Origin: RYN-230 sp963704995
Lineage (GTDB): Bacteria; Actinomycetota; Actinomycetes; Streptosporangiales; Streptosporangiaceae
DNA: 64,000 bases
Direction of reading: 5' to 3'
Assembly: GCA_963704995.1 (NCBI GenBank)
Contig: CAVPIM010000003.1
Location: forward strand, 8,277 to 72,276
This document shows, piece after piece, positions 35,795 through 45,687 of the stretch (the stretch's first letter is position 1; the number at the start of each line of letters is the position of its first letter). The position numbers and the translations under genes were made by a program. The notes beneath the pieces were generated by a model. That model searched no databases. It worked only from the letters and a program-made list of their open reading frames with translations, and was not told where the DNA came from.

Positions 35795-38568
35795 ATGGGA
35801 ATGAGGGACGTAGCCGACTCTGGGCTGCGCGGCCGGCGCGACGAGTGCGCGAGGCTGGACGGCCTGCTGGCTGGGGCGCGGGCAGGTCGCAGCGCCGCGC
35901 TGGTGATGCGGGGCGAGGCCGGGGTGGGGAAGACCGCCTTGCTGGAGTACGTAGCCGAGTCGGCGGCGGATCTGCGGGTGCTGCGAGCGGCGGGGGTGGA
36001 GTCGGAGATGGAGCTGGCGTTTGCTGCTTTGCACCAGATGTGCAGGCCGGCGCTGGATCGCCTCGGGCTCCTGCCGGGTCCGCAGCGTGCTGCGCTCGGG
36101 ACCGCGTTCGGCCTCCAGGCGGGGCCGCCGCCGGATCGTTTCCTGATTGGCCTGGCCGTGCTCAGCTTGCTGGCCGAGGTGGCCGAGGACGGCCCGCTAG
36201 TGTGCCTGATCGACGATGCGCGGTGGCTTGACCAGGCGTCGGCGCGGGTGCTGGCCTTCGTGGCCCGCCGGCTGGTCGCCGAATCGGTGCTGATGATCTT
36301 CGCCGTGCGGGAGCCCGATGCGGAACTTGACGGGTTGCCGGAGCTGGTGGTGCAGGGTCTGCGGGAGGACGACGCCCGGCAGCTGCTGAGGTCGGTGGTG
36401 CCGTGGCCGCTGGATGAGCAGGTGGCCGAACAGATCGTGGCCGAGACGCGCGGCAACCCGCTGGCACTGCTTGAGTTGCCGCGGGGCCTGTCGCCCGCCC
36501 AACTGGCGGGCGGCTTCGGCCTGCCGGAGGTGCTGCCACTGCCCGGCCGGATCGAGGACAGCTTCCTGCGGCGCGCGGAGGCCCTGCCCGGCCCGGCCCG
36601 GCTGTGGCTGGTGGTGGCGGCAGCCGAGCCGACCGGGGACCTGGCTCTGGTGTGGCGCGCCGCCGCCCAGCTGGGCATTCCGGCGGCCGCCGCGGACTCG
36701 GCGGCCCAGGATGGCCTAGTGGAGATCGGCGCCAGGGTGCGGTTCCGGCACCCGCTGGTGCGCTCGGCCGTCTACCGGTCGGCGTCGGGGGCCGAACGGC
36801 AGGCCGCGCACCGCGCCCTGGCCGAGGCCACCGATCCGCAGCGTGACCCTGACCGCCGCGCCTGGCACCAGGCTCAGGCCGCGTCTCGAGCCCGATGAGG
36901 ACCTCGCCGCCGAGCTGGAGCGCTCGGCCGGCCGGGCGCAGGCGCGCGGCGGCTTGACGGCGGCGGCTGCGTTCCTGGAGCGCGCGGCGGTGCTGACTCC
37001 GGACCCGGCGCGGCGGGCCGGCCGGGCGCTGGCGGCCGCCCAGGCCAAGGCCCAGGCCGGCCTGCCCGACGCGGCGCTGGAGCTGCTGGCCCAGGCGGAG
37101 GCGGGGCCCGCCGATGAGCTCCTGCGCGCCCGGATCGGCCTGCTGCGCGGCCAGATGGCGTTCGCCTCCAGCCACGGCGCCGATGCCTCGAGATTGCTGC
37201 TTCATACGGCCCGGCAGCTGGAGCCGCTCGATGTCCGGCTGGCCCGCGAGACCTACCTGGACGCGCTGGCGTCGGCCATATTCGTCGGGCGCCTGGCCGG
37301 GCGGGGTCGGCCTGCCCGAGGTGGCCCGGGCCGCGCTCGGCGCGCCGCCCGCACCGCAGCCCGCGCGCGCGCCGGACCTGCTGCTGGACGGACTGGCCGT
37401 CCTGATCACCGACGGGTATGAGGCCGGGAAGCCGGCCCTGCAACCCGCCGTGGCCGCGTTCCGCAACGGTGACCTGACCCTCGAGGACGAGCTCCGCTGG
37501 TTCTTCGTGGCCTGCCACGCCGCCCACGACCTGTGGGACGACGAAGGCTGGTACGCACTCTCAGCTCGGCATCTCAAGCTCGCCCGCGACGTCGGCGCGC
37601 TCAGCGTGCTCCCTCTCGCTCTCGCCCAGCGGGTCGGCGTCCACCTGCACACCGGCGAGTTCGGGGCGGCTGCCGCGCTCGTCGAGGAGACCACGGCCAT
37701 CACCGAGGCGACACGGAACGACCTGCCGCCCTACAGTGCGCTGGCCCTGGCCGGCTGGCAGGGCCGCGCGGCCGAGGCTACCAGCCTGATGCACGCGGCC
37801 ATCAACGGCCTGACAGTCCGGGGCGAGGGCATGGGCCTGGGCCTGGTCCGGCACACCAGCGCGGTGCTCAGCAACGGACTCGGCCGCTACCGGGATGCGC
37901 TGACCGCCGCCGACGAGGCCAGCGCCTACCCGCAGGAGCTTGGCTTCGCCAACTGGGGGCTGGCGGAGCTGGTCGAGGCGGCCGTCCGCTGCGGTGAGAC
38001 CGCTCGCGCTGCCGACGCCGTCGAGCGGCTGGCCCGCACGACCGGCCCCAGCGGCACCCCTTGGGGGCTGGGCATCGAGGCGCGCTCCCGCGCGCTGGTG
38101 AGCGAGGGCGAAGCCGCCGAGCTGCTCTACCGGGAGGCGATCGACCGGCTGGGCCAGTGCCGCGGCGCGGTCGCCCTGGCCCGCGCGCACCTGGTCTACG
38201 GGGAATGGCTACGGCGGGAGAACCGGAGCGCCGACGCCCGGGCCCAGCTGCGGACGGCCTACGACATGTTCGCGCGGATGGGAGCCGAGGCGTTCGCCGA
38301 ACGTGCCCGCGGCGAGCTGCTCGCCACCGGGGATACCATCCGCAAGCGCGCGGCGGACGTGCCTGACGAGCTCACCGCGCAGGAGCGGCAGATCGCCCGG
38401 CGGGCCCGGGACGGGCAGTCCAATTCCAAGATCGGCGCGGAGCTGTTCCTGAGCCCGCGCACGGTCGAATGGCATCTGGGCAAGGTGTTCACCAAGCTCG
38501 GCATCAGCTCCCGCAGGCAGCTCCGCGGGGCCCTGCCCGACCCGGGGCGCCTGGCCCTGCCGACCTGA
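35795..38568 (+). pseudogene. LAL-type LuxR regulator with two apparent +1 frameshifts
   Basis: Three frames together encode one large ATP-binding LuxR regulator (about 920 residues). Frame one (35795 to about 36890) has the AAA-type P-loop VMRGEAGVGKTALL and LVCLIDDARWLDQAS (Walker B). Frame two starts near 36885 with EPDEDLAAELERSAG. Frame three from about 37300 runs to the C-terminal HTH LTAQERQIARRARDGQSNSKIGAELFLSPRTVEWHLGKVF. The changes need removal of one base in TCTCGAG near 36886 and one G in GCGGGGT near 37305. The intact paralogue at 40372-43149 shows the expected continuous order. Either decayed or affected by sequence error. Confidence 0.8.
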
Positions 38569-38693
38569 GTCTGGCTCCCTGGGCCTGGCCTGGGGCTCAT
38601 GCCTTAGGTGCCGCGATAGCCCGGTCGGCTTGGACTGGCTCCCCGCTCGATGCCCTCGGCAACCGCACTGATCACACGTGAACTCACATCGGG

Positions 38694-39785
38694 TCAATCA
38701 CGGGGTGTGGCCGGGCGTGCCGGACTGAGGGCTGGGTTCCATTTTTCCTCGATGCGGGCGTAGCGCCAGATGAGTACGGCAGCCAGCCAGGTGGCGAGGA
38801 ACAGCCCCACGATCACGAACCCGGCGGTGTTGATGTTGAACCGGGATATCCAGCCCCAGAAACCGGTGCTGCGGCTGAGCCCGTGGATCTCCTGCGGTAG
38901 CAGGCTCAGGGCCTCGATCGCGCCGATGACAAAGCAGATCGCCACGGACAGCCCGGTGATGGCCAGGTTGTAGTAGACCTTGCGGATCGGGTTGAAGAAC
39001 GCCCAGCCATAGGCCAGGTTCATGAACAGCCCGTCGGTGGTGTCCATCAACGTCATGCCCGCAGTGAACAGGACCGGCAGGCAGACGATCGCGTACCAGG
39101 GGATGTGCTGGGAGGCCAGCAGCGCGGTGGTGGCCAGCAAGGCGACCTCTGTGGCGGTGTCGAAGCCCAGGCCGAACACGACCCCGACCGGATAGAGCTG
39201 CCACTCCTTGGTGATGACCTTCATCCAGCCGCCGAAGAACCGGTAGAAGAACCCGCGGTTGGCCAGCTGGCGCTCCAGCTCGGCCTCGTCATAGTCGCCG
39301 CGGCGCATCGAGGCGAAGACCCGCACGATCCCGGCCAGGACCACCAGGTTCAGCAGCCCGATCAGCAGCAAGAATGTAGCCGAGACGACTGTGCCAAACA
39401 GTCCCCCGAACCGCTCGAGCCCGGAGCCGCTGTCCGAGACCGCGCCGAAGACCGTCTTCTCCGCCACTACGATCCCGGCCCCGATGGCGACCACGACGGT
39501 GGAATGCCCCAGGGAGAAGAAGAACCCGAACCCCAGCGGGCGCGGGGCTCCGGTGCCTTGCCGCTCGACCAGCACCTTACGCGTGCAGTTATCGATCGCC
39601 GAGATGTGATCGGCGTCAAACGCGTGCCGCAAGCCGAGCGTGTAGGCCAGTACCGCGACCCCCACTCCGAGGCCCTTGTAATGCGAGGGCACCACGAACA
39701 CGAACAAGATGACGAATCCGGCCACATGCAGGACCGCGATCAGCCCGTACATCGCGATCAGCCTGGCTCGCTCCCGGCCGGTCAT
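38694..39785 (-). CDS. NiCoT-family nickel/cobalt permease (HoxN/NixA)
   Basis: A 363-residue integral membrane protein with about eight helices. The family signature RHAFDADHISAIDN near residue 55 in helix II binds Ni/Co, followed by GFFFSLGHSTVV, LGFDTATEVALL and FTAGMTLMDTTDG. It imports nickel and/or cobalt at high affinity; specificity cannot be read. The ATG at 39785 overlaps the stop of the small upstream gene (ATGA). It converges with the frameshifted LAL gene; the 125 bases between them show no strong hairpin. Confidence 0.92.
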   Translation of the reverse strand: MTGRERARLIAMYGLIAVLHVAGFVILFVFVVPSHYKGLGVGVAVLAYTLGLRHAFDADHISAIDNCTRKVLVERQGTGAPRPLGFGFFFSLGHSTVVVAIGAGIVVAEKTVFGAVSDSGSGLERFGGLFGTVVSATFLLLIGLLNLVVLAGIVRVFASMRRGDYDEAELERQLANRGFFYRFFGGWMKVITKEWQLYPVGVVFGLGFDTATEVALLATTALLASQHIPWYAIVCLPVLFTAGMTLMDTTDGLFMNLAYGWAFFNPIRKVYYNLAITGLSVAICFVIGAIEALSLLPQEIHGLSRSTGFWGWISRFNINTAGFVIVGLFLATWLAAVLIWRYARIEEKWNPALSPARPATPRD

Positions 39786-40018
39786 CGCCGCGAACGACCG
39801 CTGTACCAGCTGCCCGATATGAAGCGACGTAGATGCGCCCGCGGCGGCGCCGCGGGCGCGAACGGCAGCGTCAGTTCCATCGCTTCCTCCGGCAACTCGA
39901 TCTGATGGCGGATAAGAGACAGAGCCAATTCAACGGATGCGGCGAATCCAGGCTGCTTTTCCTCGAGCAGCTTGCGCACGTATTCCATGTTCTCCATTGC
40001 CTGCTTGTCGGTATTCAT
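39782..40018 (-). CDS. Small protein coupled to the nickel/cobalt permease
   Basis: A 78-residue protein. MNTDKQAMENMEYVRKLLEEKQPGFAASVELALSLIRHQIELPEEA forms two amphipathic helices; the tail is basic. It lies directly before the NiCoT gene with an ATGA overlap, in the same operon, behind the 40035-40051 inverted repeat. The family is not recognised; an accessory or regulatory protein for metal uptake is an inference. Confidence 0.6.
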   Translation of the reverse strand: MNTDKQAMENMEYVRKLLEEKQPGFAASVELALSLIRHQIELPEEAMELTLPFAPAAPPRAHLRRFISGSWYSGRSRR

Positions 40019-40034
40019 TGCCGTCGCCCATTTC

Positions 40035-40051
40035 CAATAATGTGTCTATTG
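40035..40051. promoter_or_regulatory. Inverted repeat upstream of the NiCoT operon
   Basis: CAATA and TATTG flank a 7-base spacer, 16 bases ahead of the first start codon of the operon, in locally A/T-rich sequence. A metal-responsive repressor site (Nur or ArsR/SmtB type) is plausible; no regulator of these types lies nearby. Confidence 0.4.
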
Positions 40052-40237
40052 CCGACATAGCCCGGGCCGGTAATAGCCGGGAGGGCTTGGCGTCCTGGCT
40101 TCCACGATGCGAGCTGCGGAGGTTACTCGCACCCGTGCAGACCCCGGCCCGTGCCCTGGTTTGCGGGTCAGCCCGGGCACACGCGGGTACCGGTGACTAG
40201 TCGGCCGACGTCCGTCCGGTGCTGAGGCGGACTGATG

Positions 40238-40376
40238 CTACGGCTGCGGTGGCCTGCACCGGGATGTCTGCGACACCGGACAGCGGAGCATCCACCGCGG
40301 GCACACCGCGCGAGGTCGCCCAGCCGGCTGGACGGTGTACTCGTAGATCAACTCGCCGGGCAGCTGCTCCGTCATG
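40238..40376 (-). CDS. Candidate 45-residue Cys-containing peptide
   Basis: The ATG at 40376 overlaps the LAL stop (ATGA) and encodes MTEQLPGELIYEYTVQPAG, then a Cys/Pro/Arg-rich tail with three cysteines (AVCPRW, LRCPVS, TSRCRPP). The ribosome site would lie within the LAL end (GAAAGGG). It may be a real coupled small gene or chance; there are no modification enzymes nearby to support a peptide-product reading. Confidence 0.3.
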
Positions 40377-43149
40377 ACCGAATGCCCTTTCTTCTCAGGG
40401 CCTGGTCGAGCTCGAGGCGGGAGCTGATGTCCAGCTTGGCGAAAACCTTGTGCAGGTGCCACTCCACGGTGCGGGCGCCGATGAACAGCTGTGCGCCGAT
40501 CTCCTGGTTGGTTCGTCCCTCCCGGGCCAGCTGGGCGATCTCCTCCTCTTGAGGAGTCAGGTCGGCGCGGGTAGCGTCGTTGCGCTTGCGCGCCGTCTCG
40601 CCGGTCGCCTGGAGTTCCCGCCGCGCGCGTTCGGCGAAGGCCTCGGCGCCCATGGACGCGAGCGCGTCGAACGCGGCCCGCAGCTGGATGCGGGCATCGA
40701 CCCGTCGCTTCTCCCGGCGCAGCCATTCGCCATAGACCAGGCGGGCGCGGGCCAAGTGAGTCGCCATCCGGGTTCTGCCCAGCAGTTCGATCGCCTCGCG
40801 GTACTCCTCTTCGGCGGCGCGTCCCCCGGATACCAGGGCCCGGGACCGCGCCGCCGCCCCGCGAGCCCAGTTGCTGTCGCTCGCCACGGCTAGCTGCGAC
40901 AGCTGATCAGCCGCCGCGCAGGCACGTTCCCGCTGATCGCTTCGTGCCGCGCCTTCCACCAGCTCATACAGGGCCCAGGGTGAGATGGCGATCTCGTCGA
41001 CGGCGCTGGCCCTGTGCGCCGCCTCGGCGGCGGGCCCGTAGTTGCCGAGGCCGTTGTACAGCACCGCCTGCGCGTAGTCCGAGTAGGTCAGTGCCGCGCC
41101 CTCTCCCCGGTCCGAGGCGCCACGGGCCATCTCCTCGGCCAGTTCCGCTGCGATCGGCGCGTCCCCGCGCCACGCGGCGAGCAGCAGCGGGACGTAGGGC
41201 AAGGTGGCCTCCCTGGTCCCAGGGTCGAGGCGCTCACGCTCCATCAGCAAGGCCGCCGCCTTCGACAGCTCGCCGGCCTGGATGTGAATTTCGGCGAGAT
41301 AGTCCAGCGCGAACGGAAGCCAGCTGAGGGTGCCGTTCGCTCGCGCCAGCCGGACCTGGCCGGCCGCGAGCTCGAACCACGCCTCGTCGTCCCACAGGTC
41401 CATGGCGACCAGGTTGTACGAGACCGACAGCCAGTCCAGCTCGTACGGCTGCGCCCGGCAGCGCAGTGCCTCCTTGAGCGTGGGGGCGGCGGCCAGGTAC
41501 CCATCGGCCAGGCGCACGGCGAGGCCATGGATGAGCAGCTGCGAGTGCGGCAGCGGCTCCGACCCGGAAGGCCCCTGCGTTGCGGATCTCGCAGCCCGCG
41601 CGACCTGCCTCACGTCCTGCCCGTGGGCGAGTCGGCCGGCGTAGATCGCGGCTACCAGGGCTTCGAGATAGGTCCGCCGGGCCAGCTCGGCGTCCAGGCT
41701 CTGTAGCCGCTGTGCTGCCCGCAGAATGAGCGGCGGCGCGTCACCGCCCCGTCTCAGCGCGAACGCGATCTGCGCCCGCATCCGCTGCACGCGCGCCTCG
41801 CCGAGTTCGCCAAGCGGTCCGACCTCAGCCGTTACCAGGAGAGCCTGCGCGGCGTCAAAATCTCCGGCCGCGTACTTCGCCTCGGCCGCCGCCAGAGCCC
41901 GTGAGACGCGCTCGCCCAGGTCCGGAGTGAGCGCCACGGCTCGCTCCCAGAAGGCCGCGGCTGCGGCTACCCCGCCTCGGCGCAGGGCACGGCCGGCCGA
42001 GTTAATGAGCTCCTCGGCCACCGCCTCGTCCGGCCCGGCCATCGCGTGGGCGCGGTGCCACGCCCGGCGGTCGGGGTCGGCAAGCGGATCGGTCGCTGCT
42101 GCCAGCGCCCCGTGTGCGGCTCGCCGTTCCTCGGCCGAGGCGGCCCGGTAGGCGGCAGAACGCACCAGGGGATGCCGGAAGCGCACGTTCGTCCCGAACT
42201 CCAGTAGGTCGGCCGCGGTGGCCAGGTTCATGGCGCCGGTATCCAGGCCGAGTACCCGAGCCGCCCGGAAGATAAGCGCCGGGTCCCCGACTGGATCGGC
42301 CGCCGCGAGCACGACCAGCTGCTGGACCTTGTCCGGCAGCTCACTCAGGCGCTCTGCGTACTGATCTTCGATACGGCTGGGCAGGTCTCCCGCGTCCGGA
42401 AGAGCGAACCCGCCGGCGAGGTCGGCGGTGCTCCGGCCTAGGTAGAGCTCAAGCAGGGCCAGAGGATGGCCATGGGCCTCTGCGAGAACCCGGGCGCGGA
42501 CGCTCTCATCGAGCGGACCTGAGATGACCGTCGCCAACAGCGCCCGAGCCGACTGCTCATCCAGTCCGCCCAGCCGGAGTTCAGGCAGACCCGTCAGGTG
42601 ATCCGGCGAGGAATCTCCTGGGGCCGGCGTCCGGACCGCGAACACCAGCGCTATCGACTCCGCCAGCAGGCGGCGCCCGACGAATCCAAGGACTTGGGCC
42701 GAGGCCTGGTCGAGCCACTGCGCGTCGTCCACGACGCACAGCATCGGCTGCTCCTCGGAGGTCTCCGCCATGAGGCTGAGTACCGCGAGGGCGACCAGGA
42801 AGCGGTCGGGGCTATCTCCGGTGGCGAGACCGAATGCGACGCTGAGCCCGCGACGCTGAGGCTCGGCCAGCGACCCGAGCCGGCCGAGCATCGGCGCGCA
42901 CAGCTGGTGCAGCCCGGCGAAGGCAAGCTCCATCTCCGACTCGACGCCGATAACGCGGGCCACCGCGAACCCAGACGCCTCAGCGATCAGATGTTGCAGC
43001 AGTTCCGTCTTGCCGATCCCCGACTCTCCCCGCACGACCAGGACGGCACTTTGACCATTTCGCACGTTCGCGATGAGCCGTCCCAGGATCTCCAGCTCGC
43101 CGGTCCTGCCAAACAACCGGGACGGAGGATGCACTGCCACGCCCACCAT
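40372..43149 (-). CDS. LAL-type LuxR transcriptional regulator (intact paralogue)
   Basis: A 925-residue regulator. The N-terminal AAA/STAND ATPase has VLVVRGESGIGKTELLQHL near residue 35 and PMLCVVDDAQWLDQAS (Walker B) near 140. A long helical TPR-like middle follows. The C-terminal LuxR HTH (about 865-920) is LTPQEEEIAQLAREGRTNQEIGAQLFIGARTVEWHLHKVF. LAL proteins are large activators responding to unknown inducers, often for secondary metabolism. It is colinear with and clearly related to the broken gene at 35795-38568. Its target may be the divergent or nearby redox genes; this is inference. Confidence 0.92.
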   Translation of the reverse strand: MVGVAVHPPSRLFGRTGELEILGRLIANVRNGQSAVLVVRGESGIGKTELLQHLIAEASGFAVARVIGVESEMELAFAGLHQLCAPMLGRLGSLAEPQRRGLSVAFGLATGDSPDRFLVALAVLSLMAETSEEQPMLCVVDDAQWLDQASAQVLGFVGRRLLAESIALVFAVRTPAPGDSSPDHLTGLPELRLGGLDEQSARALLATVISGPLDESVRARVLAEAHGHPLALLELYLGRSTADLAGGFALPDAGDLPSRIEDQYAERLSELPDKVQQLVVLAAADPVGDPALIFRAARVLGLDTGAMNLATAADLLEFGTNVRFRHPLVRSAAYRAASAEERRAAHGALAAATDPLADPDRRAWHRAHAMAGPDEAVAEELINSAGRALRRGGVAAAAAFWERAVALTPDLGERVSRALAAAEAKYAAGDFDAAQALLVTAEVGPLGELGEARVQRMRAQIAFALRRGGDAPPLILRAAQRLQSLDAELARRTYLEALVAAIYAGRLAHGQDVRQVARAARSATQGPSGSEPLPHSQLLIHGLAVRLADGYLAAAPTLKEALRCRAQPYELDWLSVSYNLVAMDLWDDEAWFELAAGQVRLARANGTLSWLPFALDYLAEIHIQAGELSKAAALLMERERLDPGTREATLPYVPLLLAAWRGDAPIAAELAEEMARGASDRGEGAALTYSDYAQAVLYNGLGNYGPAAEAAHRASAVDEIAISPWALYELVEGAARSDQRERACAAADQLSQLAVASDSNWARGAAARSRALVSGGRAAEEEYREAIELLGRTRMATHLARARLVYGEWLRREKRRVDARIQLRAAFDALASMGAEAFAERARRELQATGETARKRNDATRADLTPQEEEIAQLAREGRTNQEIGAQLFIGARTVEWHLHKVFAKLDISSRLELDQALRRKGIRS

Positions 43150-43278
43150 CCGGAATGAGGGCTTACGAAGATGCTTCGGGTTTTGAACGCTACCCGCCCC
43201 CGTGGATGAGCCGCAATGGGCCAGAGTCGATCGCCTACGAATGCGCCTCAGACTCCGAATGAACAGGATCGTTGCTGG

Positions 43279-43693
43279 TCATTGATATTTCCCCCTGGTC
43301 CGCCGTGGCATTCGGCTGGCGTTCACCGAGTGCGCCGGACGTGACCTGTTGGCCACGGGCGTGACGGTGCGTAAGCGCGCAGCCGGCGACCAGGTGGCCG
43401 CAGCATGGCCGCCCTTGGTCAGCGCAGTCAGCACGGGGGGCGAGCTGGAGCTGGCGTTATCTACAAGGGTGGTGATGTTGACCACGTGGCCGCCGTACCG
43501 CGTCACCATCTCGGCGATGACCCGCTGGGTCTTCCAGAAGAACCCAGTGAGGTTCACCCCGACGACCAGGGCGTAGTCCTCGGCGGTGTAGTCAGTGAAC
43601 GGCCGGAAACGAATACGCCGCGTTGCTGACCAGGGTGTCGGTCCCCTGAGAGCCTCCGGTGATGATGGCGACCCTCTGGTCGTTCCCGGTCAT
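43279..43693 (-). pseudogene. Short-chain dehydrogenase relic
   Basis: ATG 43693 starts MTGNDQRVAIITGGSQG, the Rossmann TGxxxGxG start, but the text then jumps to TDTLVSNAA, losing some 60 residues between glycine motif and NNAG-like strand. A frame change near 43590 follows. The remainder NLTGFFWKTQRVIAEMV and HVVNITTLVDNASSS matches the SDR middle, but Tyr-xxx-Lys is not intact and the end is truncated. A typical decayed NAD(P)-dependent oxidoreductase. Its start overlaps the upstream isomerase-like gene (ATGA). Confidence 0.8.
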
Positions 43694-44286
43694 GAGATGA
43701 TCATCGCCGGATCGCTCGGGTGCCGGCTGAGCGGCGTGGTCTCGACGGTCATCCACGGATCCAGGGGCAGCGACTTCAAGATCGCCTGCATCTCGGCGGG
43801 GTTTCCGGCATTCCACAGGCCCAGCGCGCGCGACGGGCCCGGCAACCTCCATAGCCGCAGCAGGTGCCCCTGCCCGGCCAGCTCCTTCGCGCGCTGCGCC
43901 TCGCGCGCCTCGGTGTCGTCCACGGCCTGGCCAGGCGTGCCCTCCGGGACGCTGACGGTGAAGGTGGTCAGGAACTCCGTACCTGCGTTTCTGGCTGCCA
44001 GCGCGGGGTCGTTCGGGTGCGGCGCGAGCGGCGTGACCTCGTCGGTGCGCCACACCCGCAGCGGCATGGAAGCCAGGACCTCCTCAAGCTGGCGGCCGTC
44101 CGCGGCGGCGAACAGCCCGAGCGAGCGCCATTCACCTGGTTGCAGTGGCGGGCGCCACAGGCGCAGCAGGTGCCCCGCCGCTGCCAGTTCGCGCGAGTGG
44201 GTGGCCTCGCGGGCGCGGACGGCGTCCACGGCCTGTTCCGGCGTGCCGTCCGGAACGTGCGTGGTCATGGTGACGAGGTACTCCAT
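43690..44286 (-). CDS. Tandem muconolactone-isomerase-like protein
   Basis: The ATG at 44286 behind GAGGAG starts a 198-residue protein made of two related ferredoxin-like halves. The first is MEYLVTMTTHVPDGTPEQAV with LRLWRPPLQPGEWRSLGLF. The second is FLTTFTVSVPEGTPGQAV with LRLWRLPGPSRALGLW. Each half resembles a muconolactone delta-isomerase or DUF-type monomer, which normally assembles as multimers; here two are fused. A role in aromatic breakdown is possible, but catalytic residues cannot be confirmed. It is in the minus-strand island cluster between the SDR relic and DUF4331. Confidence 0.72.
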   Translation of the reverse strand: MEYLVTMTTHVPDGTPEQAVDAVRAREATHSRELAAAGHLLRLWRPPLQPGEWRSLGLFAAADGRQLEEVLASMPLRVWRTDEVTPLAPHPNDPALAARNAGTEFLTTFTVSVPEGTPGQAVDDTEAREAQRAKELAGQGHLLRLWRLPGPSRALGLWNAGNPAEMQAILKSLPLDPWMTVETTPLSRHPSDPAMIIS

Positions 44287-44610
44287 GGCCGGCTCCTCTT
44301 GGTGCTGTGGAAGCGGAACCACTGTCCGTTCCGGGAAAGAAATTTCAATTCTTCTGAAGACGGGTGCAACGCAACGGCCGGCTGCTGGTACGGGTGGTGC
44401 ATCGAGCAGTCGCCGGCGTCCCAGTTCTCGCGGAGGCCGGGGCGGCCAGGTCCCAGCCCGGGCGGATCTCGCGGGTCACCTCGCGCAGGTCACGGCGAAG
44501 GTCCGGCCACAGTTGGGGCTTTCGTGACCCACAGGGTCTGTGAGGTGGAGTTTGGTGGACCTCTGCGCCGGCGACGGGATCCGTCACGTCGCCGGCGCGG
44601 AGAAGGTGTC
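44287..44610. other. Gap between isomerase-like and DUF4331 genes
   Basis: 324 bases without a credible gene. Short frames lack ribosome sites. It probably holds the promoter of the isomerase-like gene and the end of the DUF4331 transcript. Confidence 0.4.
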
Positions 44611-45630
44611 TCAGCGGCTGGGGTGCGGCGGGCCGAGGTAGGGGAATTCGGCGAGCAGGTCGTCGTGGGGTTTGAGGCCGGCTGGCGGAACCTTACCGTT
44701 GGTCAGCCAGGCGAAGCGCATGCTGTACACGTCGTCGGTGGGGATGCGGCCGTTGGGGTAGGTGGCAGGCTGGGTGCGGTCGTAGTGCAGGATGTCAGGC
44801 AGGACCTGCAGGGCGGCTGCCTTGGCCTGCTCGGGGGTGTAGCCGCCGGCGTTTTGCAGGATTTCCGACCATGGGCCCAGGTAGTTGGCCACGTCGTCGG
44901 CGGGCTGGCGGGAGTTGAATAGGTTCTTCTCGCCGTCGGGGTTGATGAACGGGTTGATGGTCGGGTTCCCGCCGCGGTCCATCTGCTCGAGCACGTCGTC
45001 CTGGTATCGGCTGATCGAGGCCCAGACGCCGATGACCGGACCGCCGAGCATGTCGTCGGGTACCTCGAGCACGATGGAGTCGACGTTGTTGCCGGCGAAG
45101 TCGTCGTGCCCGGTCCACTGGAATCCGTGCAGGGCGCCTTCGACGTCGGCGAAGAACGGGTCGCTGCGCAGCCCGGCGAACAGCCTGATCCGGCCCGCCT
45201 GGACGGGCTGGGCCGTGCCGCCGAAGCTGACCGGGATGTCCGCGCTGAGCACCTCGCCAGCCGGCTCGAGCCGACGGGCGTCGGCGCCGATGGCGTGCCA
45301 GGCGGTGCCGGTCTGGGTGCCGTTCTCGTATTCGGAGAAGGTGAAGGTGAACGCGATGTCGGCGTGGTTGTCGCCGTCGGTGTCGATGTTGAGCCGGTAG
45401 AACGCGCCGGGATAAAACGCCGGGCCCTTGGCCTGCGCTTCGATCGGGGGCGGGGCGCTGGTCGGGTTCGAGTCCATGATCAGCACGGTGGTGCCGGGGT
45501 GGTGACGGTGAGGAAAGCCGTGGTGGTGCCCCGGCCCGTCGGGCGCCTGGAAGACGAACACGTCAGTGAGGTCCAGACGGCGGTCGTCGCCAGGGAACTT
45601 GAGGTTGTCGGCGCTGAAGTGGTTCGACAT
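44611..45630 (-). CDS. DUF4331 family protein (island 1)
   Basis: A 339-residue protein. MSNHFSADNLKFPGDDRRLDLTDVFVFQAPDGPG is the DUF4331 N-terminus; GAFYRLNIDTDGDNHADIAFTFTFSE contains a calcium-like DxDxDxxxD loop near residue 85; FAGLRSDPFFADVEG and NNVDSIVLEVPDDMLGG follow. Function is unknown. A second DUF4331 gene lies in island 2. No signal peptide, although some relatives are exported. It is 57 bases downstream of the haloperoxidase-type gene in the same orientation, so the two are likely co-transcribed. Confidence 0.88.
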   Translation of the reverse strand: MSNHFSADNLKFPGDDRRLDLTDVFVFQAPDGPGHHHGFPHRHHPGTTVLIMDSNPTSAPPPIEAQAKGPAFYPGAFYRLNIDTDGDNHADIAFTFTFSEYENGTQTGTAWHAIGADARRLEPAGEVLSADIPVSFGGTAQPVQAGRIRLFAGLRSDPFFADVEGALHGFQWTGHDDFAGNNVDSIVLEVPDDMLGGPVIGVWASISRYQDDVLEQMDRGGNPTINPFINPDGEKNLFNSRQPADDVANYLGPWSEILQNAGGYTPEQAKAAALQVLPDILHYDRTQPATYPNGRIPTDDVYSMRFAWLTNGKVPPAGLKPHDDLLAEFPYLGPPHPSR

Positions 45631-45687
45631 GGTGACTCCTATGTGGTGGTTACGTGGGTTGGCGGTGCGCCCGGGGGCTGGCCAGGG

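Noticed and set aside
40238..43149. LAL regulators as part of a biosynthetic gene cluster
   Set aside because: No synthase, peptide-modification or tailoring core gene lies in the islands; the cargo is transport and redox enzymes.
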